From Ursus arctos (lineage: Eukaryota; Chordata; Mammalia; Carnivora; Ursidae): DNA of 64,000 bases. The position numbers were made by a program, and so were the translations under genes. Under the pieces are notes generated by a model, which did no database searches, had not been told where the DNA came from, and worked only from the letters and a program-made list of their open reading frames with translations. Positions 55,900 through 64,000 of the stretch are shown here, piece by piece (position 1 is the stretch's first letter; each line of letters starts with the position of its first letter). The stretch is from contig NW_026623100.1 of the NCBI RefSeq assembly GCF_023065955.2, positions 68,204,727 through 68,268,726 of the forward strand, written 5' to 3'.

Positions 55900-56384
55900 T
55901 GTGTGCAGAGCAGTCCCTGCCTCTTGGGCTGCCTCGAGCCCACCTGCATGCCATTGTGTGGTGTTCTAGGGAATTACCAGGTTCTTTCTGCCCCACAGCC
56001 TTCTTGCTCTGTGCCCTCTTCCTGTGTCAGCTCTTTGAAAGTTTTGACTTTCTCATACTGTGTAATTCAGCCACACTTAGGGATGAGAATTCAACAGCAG
56101 CTTCTTGGGATGTTCCTCTCAAGCTCTCTTCTGAAACAGGAAACATAACAGGATATACATTATGGCAGCATTCAGACTGTTCATCAGTTACCCATTACAT
56201 CTGCCATCTCCCTTCTGCCAATCGAGGTAACTATGTTATTACAAAAAAAAATTTTATTTTAATTATAATCCAATCAGAAGATGCATCCATTATGTAGAGT
56301 GCGTTGGCATGTTTAAGGATTTAAATTTTACCCAAACAGCAGAGCAAATGCTGCAGAGAGGAAAGGGTTTGTTCATATCTTCAT
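55900..56384. other. Intergenic, no assigned feature
   Basis: 55980-56050 has slight L2 resemblance. The 155-codon frame (55830-56297) starts inside the hAT element and is not a gene. Confidence 0.45.
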
Positions 56385-57000
56385 GAATCCAGTCATTAAA
56401 AAAATACACACCGAGTACATGCTATGTGGAAGCATGGTGTTTGGTGGGGGACACAATTTATACAGACCGTGGCCCCGGCTCCCACAAAACTCACCCTGAA
56501 AGGGGAGAAGAACCTGGACAGATGCCAGTGTGGCCGTATGTCGTGAGGAGGGCTCTGACTTGGGAGACTGGGGAGATAACTCGGAGGAGGTGAAATCACA
56601 CTAAGTATGGAACGCGTGGGTAGGATTTTGATGTGTCACCAGGGATGAGAAGGGAGAGGAGGGAGATGATTTCAAACAGAGACTGGCATGATTCTATGAT
56701 GCAGGGAGGTAAAACCACATGTTGAAAATAGGCACAAGGAGACATCTTTTTCACAGGCGAAATGGAGAGGGGGTCCGAGGACCCTGTGGTCAGTGAGTAT
56801 GCACAGCGAGGTCGTGCTGGATTGTGGTAGGATTTTTGTGCTGGCTAGGAGACTGCGTCTCATTTCTGGGCTGGGATTTCTGGGAGCCATGGAAGAGTCT
56901 AAACAGGGCTGTAAGAGGATCGTAGCTGTGTTCGGGGATGGACCTGATGTGTGTGCACTGAAGTCTGGGGGGATGTGGAGGTGGGGAGGGCTTTGAACAC
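56385..57000 (-). repeat. L2 LINE, reverse 3' region
   Basis: 'ccagtcattaaaaaaataca', 'ccgagtacatgctatgtgga' (compare 'tgagcacctactatgtgcca'), and then, further into L2, 'gggctgggatttctgggagc', 'catggaagagtctaaacagg', 'gctgtaagaggatcgtagct' (compare 'gccattggagggttttgagc', 'aggagtgacatgatc'). Confidence 0.6.
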
Positions 57001-57779
57001 TTTGTCTCTTATGGGAACAAAAAATATTAAAGTAATGGGTTTATGCATTTTTTGACCTTTAAAAAATGGTATTTTCTGCAAACTTCCTCCTCCCCACCTT
57101 ACCCTTGTTAAATATTTCATCTCAACTGGAAAATACCCACAACAATGATTTTTTTTTATGGTTTTAGCCTTTCAGTAATAAACCAAAACAAACAGTGGGG
57201 AGCTTAAAAGGCCTTTCAGCTGAGAAAGATGAAAGCAGATGCCTCTGGTTTAGATTATTGTTAGAAAGTGCAAGAGTCCGTTTCTTCTGGAAATCCTGTG
57301 AGGAGGAGAGAGCAGGAGGAAGGGCCGGTGACATGACCACACCATCCCTGACCTGACATTTTGGTAGTGGTTCCTACTTGCCCAGGGTTTTTACGTGCAC
57401 CCCAGAATCTCATTATCTGAAGCACAATCCTGCTTTCCCTCCCTGTAGCTAGAACCCTCTTGTTTCTCCATGTGTAGGGAAAACTCTAGTAAGAAAGATG
57501 TAGAAATTGGGACCCATTTTTCATAAAACTATTGAGAAAACAGTGATGCCTTTATGACTTAATGGCCTAGGAGCAGCAACAAAATTTCCTTTGGGCTGGA
57601 GGGATGTTTTCTTAATGCAGCTCTTTGCCTGGACCATTGACTTAAGATGCATCTTGTCACTATGACCTTGAATTGCTTAGGGGTCTCGTTTTAGCAACAA
57701 GTAAACACACACTCCTTGTCTGCTTTATGCCATTCCTTCCCATGAGCCTTTGTTCCCTCCTTTCCTCCCACCTAGCATA
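57001..57779. other. Intergenic, no assigned feature
   Basis: Nothing recognised. Confidence 0.5.
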
Positions 57780-57935
57780 GCCTGCCGATTCATTTGTTCA
57801 GCCAACGTTTAATGAGAACTTACTGAGTGCTAGAGCCCAAGGATTCAGAGATGAATAAAACATGGTCTTTCATGGGTTCATGGGCAAGTACACAGGTGTT
57901 AAAATAACTCATGGCAAATACCATGATTGGCATCA
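57780..57935 (-). repeat. L2 LINE 3' tail
   Basis: 'ttcatttgttcagccaacgt', 'ttaatgagaacttactgagt', 'gctagagcccaaggattcag', 'agatgaataaaacatggtct', 'ttcatgggttcatgggcaag' follow the reverse L2 end. Confidence 0.75.
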
Positions 57936-58334
57936 TATTCAAGGCTGTGTGGGCGCTCAACCCAGCCTGCAAGGTCCGGGCTGTCTTCTCAGAAGAGAGG
58001 ATGTCATCTTCTCGCTTAATGACCTAGAAGCTAACCTTCCTTCCAGACCCTCCGCCTTCAGCACATCTCCCCTGACCTGGTGTCTCCTCCTTCTGAGCAT
58101 TGCCATTTGCCTACCACATGCTTCTCATTGTTACATTTACTTTTTAGACTGTTGCCTATCTCTTTTATTGGAACAATGAATGGATTTATGTATATTTTGA
58201 CGTTTTAAAGAAGAATAATTTCAACAAACTCCACATCGCTCAAATCTTTATTAAATATTCTATGTCAACTGAAGAGCACCTGATAACACTTTGGTGGGGG
58301 GAGCATCAAGATTGGGTTAGGTTAAACGAGTTCA
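57936..58334. other. Intergenic, no assigned feature
   Basis: Some L2-like CT-rich phrases near 58040-58130, not convincing. Confidence 0.4.
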
Positions 58335-58525
58335 TTTTTTCATGTAATAACCACATTTTAAGCACCTCTGTATTTTGTGATGTTTAAAATGTGAACAAAG
58401 CAGCTCATAGTCCCCCTGTCATAAAGCTTACATGGTAGTGATAGCATACTCCAGTAGATAAAAACAAAACCAAACGAAACCAAACATGGCGAGAAGCACT
58501 ATGAAACAAAATAATGAAAAATAAA
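58335..58525 (-). repeat. L2 LINE 3' tail
   Basis: 'taataaccacattttaagca', 'cctctgtattttgtgatgtt', 'aaagcagctcatagtccccc', 'tgtcataaagcttacatggt', then 'gcgagaagcactatgaaaca' fit reverse L2. Confidence 0.65.
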
Positions 58526-59271
58526 GCTTTTGGGAGGTGGGCCTATGATATTTATTCTCTCCCGTTGCACTCCTTTTCGTCAGTGTCCACGTCGGTCACT
58601 TCCATGGCCCGTAGGGAAGATTTGGTGCTGTTGCATGCAAGGCATGGACTTCTAGGAAGGGCTCTGTTGGGGATGGATAGCGATCACAGGCTTGCATCCA
58701 CTCCAGGGAGGCTTGCTGGGTTGACATCAGCTCTCAAGGATGTCCTAAAGCAGGCACCTAGGCATCCAGAGCCCCGTGATGGTCCCTGGGGAATAAACCA
58801 CACTTCCTCAGATCCCTGCTCCCTTTCTTGCAATGATATGCTAGGACATCTTCATGCTTCCCCTTCACTTCCCTTGTAAATACAGCACCCCATGGGTTGA
58901 GATTGGGCTCATCAGAGACTCCAACCAAAAAAAAAAAAAAAAAAGTAGCAAAGTCAGTTTTAATTTCTCACAATTTTCTAAAGAGATGTAAAGGAAAAGT
59001 ACAAACTAACTGCCTTGAAAGAGGCCATATTTGGGGGCTGGGAGAGGGGGACTTAGTGCAGGATGCTAAAGCCACATTCAGCCATGCCCTTCGATGACCA
59101 TAGCCTGGTGTCAAATGGATTTCTCCCCCTTTCCCTAAGTGAAGGACAGAAAAGGCAGGCACCTTTACAGTGAGGAATGTTTGCCATTTGCTTGCTATCG
59201 TTCATTATTAAGGACCAGCAGAATAATTTAACCATTCTGAGGCTAATTTATTTGCCTGCACATCTGGTGGG
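58526..59271. other. Intergenic with an 18-bp A run
   Basis: A run at 58927-58944. The sequence upstream (58526-58926) could be a retroposed piece because it ends in poly-A, but I found no flanking duplication and no protein homology; the 121-codon frame at 58514-58879 has no domain. Confidence 0.4.
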
Positions 59272-59575
59272 AGAATTTTCCCCCAGTTTTATTAAGACAT
59301 AATTGACAGATAGCATTGTATTAGTTTCAGGTGTACAACATTGTGACTTGATATTTGTATATATCGCAAATGACCACCACAGTAAGTCTACTTGACGTGA
59401 TCCCCATACAGAGTTACAGATAATTTTTTCTTGTGATGAGAACTTTTAAGATCTACTCTCTTAACAACTTTCAAATACACAAAACAGTATTGTAAACTGT
59501 AGTCACCATGCTATACGTTACATCCCCAGAACTTATATATCTAAAGCTGGAAGTTTGTCCATTTGACTGTCTTCA
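59272..59575 (-). mobile_element. L1M-type LINE 3' UTR fragment
   Basis: 'ccagttttattaagacataa', 'ttgacagatagcattgtatt', 'agtttcaggtgtacaacatt', 'gtgacttgatatttgtatat', 'gtagtcaccatgctatacgt', 'acatccccagaacttatata': the standard reverse L1M 3' UTR. Confidence 0.93.
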
Positions 59576-60028
59576 TCTGTTTGAAGCTTATTTAAAATGA
59601 GTCCCAAAATGTTCCTTGTCCTCTTTGATAGAGCTCAAAAGCTTTAGCAATAAGAATGTGAAGCTTGAGGAAATAGCAGAAATGAAGAGATGTCCCCCAG
59701 CAGAGGCTGAGACAGAGCAAGACACTGCCTGTGGGTTCTTGGGGCTGTTCTCAGGACCCCAGCCAGAGTCCTCCTGGACAAGGCCCAGATGGAGTGGCCT
59801 GACCAGCTGGCCCAGCAGTTAGCCTTTCTTGTGTGTTAGATGTGAGATGTGTGCAGTGAACCATCTGACAACCAACCAAGATGCTTTAATTGGTACCTGC
59901 TGGGTGCCTTGCCCATGCAAGATGACCACAGGGTGAAACCGCCTAACGGCATAGATGGGGCACCCTCAATGCAGGTGATGCAGCCCAGAGAGCTTGCTGG
60001 GGGCCATGCCCCGGCAGCTGGCCCTGAC
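59576..60028. other. Intergenic, no assigned feature
   Basis: Nothing recognised before the MER5A that follows. Confidence 0.5.
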
Positions 60029-60195
60029 CAGTGATTCTCACCCTTTGGTGTGAAATAAACATTCCAGAGGTGCTTGTTAGGACAGATTCCTGGATCCCAT
60101 GCTGGGAGATTCATTGGGTTTAGGTTGAAGTCTAGAAATTGGAATTTTTGGCAGGGACATTCTACTGTAGGAGACACAAGTTTGAGAAGCCCTGC
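60029..60195 (+). mobile_element. MER5A-like hAT element
   Basis: 'cagtgattctcaccctttgg', 'cagaggtgcttgttaggaca', 'gattcctggatcccatgctg', 'gtctagaaattggaattttt' and end 'acaagtttgagaagccctg'. Ends are an inverted pair (cagtgattctca / tgagaagccctg), as in MER5A. About 167 bp, normal length. No transposase. Confidence 0.88.
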
Positions 60196-60246
60196 CCTCA
60201 CACAGCTCAGCCCAAGCTTATTAGTTTTTTAATCTAACAGGAACTA

Positions 60247-60795
60247 CATTTTTATTTTTAAACCACTTTATTGAGATATGATTGACATGTAAAAAGCCGT
60301 GCATATTTCCTGTATACAACTCCAGGAGTTTGGGGATTTGTGTGCACTTATGAAACCATCATCAGGGCCATACACACATGCATCACCTCGCAGAGTGTCT
60401 ATCTATCCCTATTGTTATTATTAATTATTATTCTCAGCACTTTATTATTATTCTCAGCACTTTGTGATAAGAACATTTAACATAAGATCTACCCTCTCAG
60501 CAAATTTTAAGTATAGGGCACAGCATCGTTAGCTATGGCGCTGTGCCGGATAGGAGATCACCAGTACTTACTCATCTTACGCAACTGCAGCTTTGCACCC
60601 TAACCACCACCTCCTCATTTCCACCGCCTCCCGGGCTCTGGCAACCCCCATTCTACTCTCTCTGCTTCTATGAGTTTGATGATTTTAGATTCCACATGAA
60701 GTGAGATCATGCAGGACTTGTTCTGTGCCTGGCTTACATCACTTAGCATAACGCCTTCAGGCTCGTCCATGCTGTTGAAAATGGCAGGTTTTGTT
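60247..60795 (-). mobile_element. L1M-type LINE 3' end fragment
   Basis: 'aaaccactttattgagatat', 'gattgacatgtaaaaagccg', 'gtgcacttatgaaaccatca', 'taagatctaccctctcagca', 'gctctggcaacccccattct', 'tatgagtttgatgattttag', 'ttagcataacgccttcaggc' in reverse L1 order. A perfect 20-bp tandem duplication lies inside at 60424-60463. Confidence 0.92.
60424..60463. repeat. Perfect 20-bp tandem duplication inside L1M
   Basis: Unit attattattctcagcacttt at 60424-60443 is repeated exactly at 60444-60463. L1M consensus carries a single similar block here, so this is a local duplication after insertion. Confidence 0.95.
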
Positions 60796-61104
60796 TTTTT
60801 TTTCCTTTCCTGAGACAGCGGGATCTTTGGTGGGAATAAATAGTACAGGGTCTCAGGAGCAGGGCTACTGGAGCCAGCCTTTTACAGAGCCTAGCCTTTC
60901 TCTAGGGCTGATGCGCGGATTCCAGCCCTAATTCCCTCTGCCTCTGACCATGCCAACGTAGCTCACAGTATTGGTAGAAGGAAGCCTCTGGAAGGTGTTC
61001 TCTCCCTCCCAACACAGAGAAGCAAGGGTCACTCAAATAGAAAAGGGGGCGTATTTACTGAAATACCACAGCTGTTATTACTGCTATTGCTAATATTTAA
61101 AATT
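60796..61104. other. Intergenic, no assigned feature
   Basis: Nothing recognised. Confidence 0.5.
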
Positions 61105-61330
61105 GTGATTGTTTATTGAGAGCTACCGTGTGTCATACACTCATCTAAATTTTTTGCCTCATCCCTTATTTTATTCTGAAAACCGATCTTTGAGGTCTGT
61201 ACTGTTATTATCCTCATTTTACAGATATGGAAACTAAGGGAGTAAAGTTTAAGTAACTTGTCTGGGGTCACACAACTGATAAGAACAGTTCATGGCTCAG
61301 GAACCCCAGTGTGAAGGCCCCTAGAGCGTG
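61105..61330 (-). repeat. MIR SINE
   Basis: 'gtttattgagagctaccgtg', 'gtactgttattatcctcatt', 'ttacagatatggaaactaag', 'taagtaacttgtctggggtc', 'acacaactgataagaacag' in reverse MIR order. Confidence 0.9.
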
Positions 61331-62519
61331 AATGTGGTGCAGGACTGGGGCAAGAGAATGGTTTCCACTTCCGGGCTTTAGTTTCCTTGCCTGCCAAATA
61401 AGGGTTTTGGATGATACAACCCCTAAGCAGGGCTGGCTTTGTGATCGTGTAACCCGCAGTGTCAAACATCCCCCAGGATCAGAAGCGTCCCAGGCTTGGT
61501 TCCAGGATGTGCTGTTGTTGTCTGGAAATTGCCAATAATTTTTGAACAAGGAACCTCACATTTTCATTGTTCATAGGACCGTGCAAAATAGGAGACAGAT
61601 CCTGTCTCCCAGGGGCTCTTCTTGTTGTTACACTTTCTCAGCTTTTTTATAGATCCTTCACAATTCCCTGTGCATCATTGGCCACGGAACCACCATCTGC
61701 GGTGGTGAAGGAGCAGTGGGCTGACCCGGACCGTACGGTGAGAGGAGCGTCTGGGCTGGTGATGTGTGCCCACAGCCTGTCTGCAGATGCTGATAGACAC
61801 CTTGTGGAGCAGAGCACGTGGCACGCTCTCAGTGGCTAAGGCTGGTATGCCATGTGCTACCGGCGCTTGAAAACAGCCACAGTGCCAGCCAACCTGGGGG
61901 CTTGTGAGCATTGTGGCTCAGTGGCCAAACTATAGCGTGTTAGCAGTCCCTCCATGCAGAAGATGGAGGAGGACTCGGCGAGAAGAGGTTAATGAATTCA
62001 GTTTTCCCTGAGAGGCTTTTTGGGCCTTTGCCAACCACCCCACACCCATTCTTTGGCAGTGGTCCCCACCCCTACTTACTCACCAGCAGCCCCGCCCCCG
62101 TCTTTCCTGAGTCCCCGGAGTTTGTCCCTGTGTGTGATGCCTGGAACAAGTTTTTCAAATGCTGGTTGCTTCCTGACAATATCTAGTGTTGCTATACACA
62201 CGGTACACAGACTTCATCACACTTGCTGCCTGCAAGGTTTGGCTCGGGAACAAGGGAAGGAAATGTTTATTGAGTGTTTATCATGTGACCTTCTTATTTT
62301 TGTCCCCCGGCTCTTCCTCTGAGTCAAGTCCTAGTCCCGCTTACCTTCTAAGAAAAAAAAATTAAAAGGGTGCTTAGCGGGGTTAATGACTTAGATTCCT
62401 ATCAGCACTGAAACAAAAAATTCAGACACAGACGAGCCATCCAAAGCGCAGCATAAAAGGCTCATTCTTCACACCTTGATGCATATAGGCAGAACAAAGA
62501 TAAGCCGTGGTAGAAGTGT
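61331..62519. other. Intergenic; one MIR/L3-like scrap
   Basis: 61365-61425 'gctttagtttccttgcctgc' then 'aaataagggttttggatgat' is like the plus end of MIR/L3. The rest is unassigned. Frames of up to 100 codons have no domain. Confidence 0.4.
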
Positions 62520-62841
62520 CTGCGTGTGCCTGTGTGTGTATGGGAGGTGTGTGTGTGTATGTGAATGGGGTGTGTGTGTACGTGTGTGTGTGTGTGTGTG
62601 TGTGTGAGTGTGGGGTATGTATGTCCATGTGTATGTGCATATATATATATGCATATATATATATGTGAGTGTGGGTACATGTGCATGTGTGGGTGTATGC
62701 ATGTGTATGTGAGTGTGGGATATGTGTGCATGTGTGCATGAGTGGGGTATGTGTATGCATGGATGCGTGCATGTTTATGTGTGAGTGTGAGTGTCGGGTA
62801 TGTGTGTGTGTGTGTGCATATGTATGTGAGAGTGTGGGGTA

Positions 62842-62880
<39 letters not shown>

Positions 62881-62896
62881 ATATGTACGTGTGTGG
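62520..62896. repeat. TG-rich variant microsatellite/minisatellite array
   Basis: About 375 bp of alternating purine-pyrimidine TG with TA, CA and GG variants. Pure (TG)n blocks are at 62583-62605 and 62849-62878, and two AT stretches 'catatatatatatgcatata' start near 62639. A higher-order phrase 'gtgagtgtggggtatgtgtg' recurs at about 62605, 62709, and 62826 with variation. Long His/Thr-rich and Cys/Val-rich frames over it are artefacts. Confidence 0.95.
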
Positions 62897-62999
62897 ACTG
62901 GGAATGCAGAAAAAGGTAGAACCAGTTCTCTTGCTCTAAATGGGGCATCTTCCCACTCCATCCTCCTTCTCCCTTTCTAACTTCTAGATCTTTTACAAG

Positions 63000-63260
63000 T
63001 TACATTTGAACAGTCCTCATCAAAGCCTTGCCATTGCTTCCTTCTAGACACCTGCCCTTACCACAGCCCAGGTCTAGGTCGGATGTCTGCCCAGAGCACT
63101 CATCCCCAGCCCTTTTGCATCTGCATCCCTCTGGTTGTGATTGTGTAGTTACTCATATGGAGCCCCATGGCCTGTGGTCTCCACCTGGGCTGGCAGTGGG
63201 GTTGTCTTGTTTGCTGTGGTAGCCTCAGCAAGGATAAATAAATATTTATTAAAAGAATGG
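63000..63260 (+). repeat. Probable L2 LINE 3' fragment
   Basis: 'gccttgccattgcttccttc' and 'gcccttttgcatctgcatcc' fit L2 phrases ('gggcctttgcacttgctgtt'), and the end 'ataaataaatatttattaaa' with 'agaatggatga' fits the L2 tail. Confidence 0.5.
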
Positions 63261-63394
63261 ATGAACAGTATGAGGAGGAGCTACAAATGGCGGGGACTGA
63301 GCCCTGGTGTTTCGGGTGTGAAGACAGATGCCTGGCATGGGTCAAAGCGGAGGCAGCTCCATCTGCAGGGCCCAGCCAGGAAAGGCTCCCGTTG

Positions 63395-63545
63395 AGTCTG
63401 TATTTCTTGAACACTCACCAGGTGCTCCGTACAAAGGACTTCGCTTGTGTCATCCTAGTGCATCCTTACACATCCTTACAGGGACTGGGCAAAGTAGGCC
63501 CTGATTAAGGTTTTATGGAGAAGGTGACTGAACCTTGAAAGGTTC
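63395..63545 (-). repeat. MIR fragment
   Basis: 'gtatttcttgaacactcacc', 'aggtgctccgtacaaaggac', 'ggcaaagtaggccctgatta', 'ggagaaggtgactgaacc' resemble reverse MIR. A short duplicated phrase 'catccttaca' occurs at 63462 and 63472. Confidence 0.55.
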
Positions 63546-64000
63546 ATCAGGCACAGAAGACAGAGAATAGCTTCTCGCTCATGGAGAGCAGATTGAACTC
63601 TGTCCCAGGTGTGGAGACATGTTTGAGGGGGTGTGTCTATGGCTGGAGGACAATGGAGAGTAGTTGAGTGAAATGGGATGATAATGTTGAACTTTACCTG
63701 TGCTCTCGACAGTGGCTATTAGGTAGTCTCCCCACTCTTCTGCATTCTAAGGAAAACTAACTACAAAAACCCCTGTAATCTCGAATATTCCTGGATAGAC
63801 TCATCTCCATTCTTCTTCATGACTGCCATAAGACTGGCCTACAACTCCCTTGTTCACCTGCCTCTATAAAACTCAAGGCTCGTTCCTTTATCTTTGATAT
63901 GTTCCTCATTCATGAATGTGTTTCCTATAGCAGTAGCTTGAATAACATCATCTCCTTAGTTGTCTGGTACATTCTGTCTTGCACAGAGGCTGCAGCTGAT
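63546..64000. other. Intergenic, no assigned feature
   Basis: Nothing recognised up to the window edge. Confidence 0.5.

Noticed and set aside
55830..56297. 155-codon plus frame
   Set aside because: Begins inside the hAT transposon at 55551-55891 and continues into unassigned DNA.
58514..58944. Processed pseudogene ending in the 18-bp A run
   Set aside because: The 121-codon frame upstream has no recognisable homology and I could not find a target duplication. Kept only as an intergenic note.
62422..62961. 179-codon minus-strand frame rich in His and Thr, and a Cys/Val-rich plus frame
   Set aside because: Both are read through the TG-rich array. There is no domain, and both strands are open for the same reason.

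Overview
The window is nuclear DNA of a placental mammal, and specifically of a carnivoran. Nine full-length or near-full-length tRNA-derived SINEs open with the GGGGCGCCTGGGTGG/GTAGCGCAGTCG-type head, carry pol III box B-like GGATCGAG and end in (AAATA)n/poly-A. This is the CAN-SINE (SINEC) family, and the 'cgttaagcgtctgcct…gcgttccgggatcgag' subtype is what I know from arctoid carnivores, best fitting bears. Carnivore-type L1 3' ends ('ttattatgttagtcaccatac' on the minus strand) agree. The species call is inference.

I found no host protein-coding exon I can defend, no rRNA or tRNA gene, no CRISPR and no bacterial or viral coding unit. The longest open frames (up to about 180 codons) are either read through microsatellites or lie in non-homologous intergenic DNA. 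The only recognisable protein homology is decayed L1 ORF2 (reverse transcriptase). The window therefore reads as a gene desert or the inside of a very large intron.

Layout. 1-17.9 kb: old repeats (two MLT1 LTRs, MIR, L2, an LTR-like element at 16.2 kb), a compound GT/TTCC/TCCC/TC microsatellite at 7.63-7.83 kb, one SINE at 13.13 kb, and long repeat-poor stretches. 17.95-22.54 kb: a nested retroposon cluster. An old minus-strand L1 is broken by a SINE, by a younger plus-strand L1 (itself broken by a SINE) and by a third L1 3' end. 22.5-36.2 kb: five more SINEs, an ultra-short L1 tail insertion at 24.28 kb, three LTR-like elements, L1M 3' UTR sequence, a hAT element and two L1 tails in tandem. 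36.2-48 kb: L2, MIR (one split by a SINE), a MER21-like LTR, an L1M block and a 52-bp L1 micro-insertion. 48-64 kb: the most repeat-poor segment (about 48.9-51.9 kb), an MLT1 split by another LTR, an hAT element with a perfect 8-bp duplication, L2, MER5A, two L1M 3' ends and a 375-bp TG-rich array.

The repeats show an order of events: MIR, L2 and L3 are oldest, then MLT1/MER21/L1M/hAT, then carnivore L1s, then CAN-SINEs and the ultra-truncated L1 tails, which still have readable target-site duplications. Repeat family names come from memory of consensus sequences, not from a database search. Ends without a duplication are approximate. No undescribed functional system was found; the most informative items are the nested L1 cluster and the two ultra-short L1 insertions.
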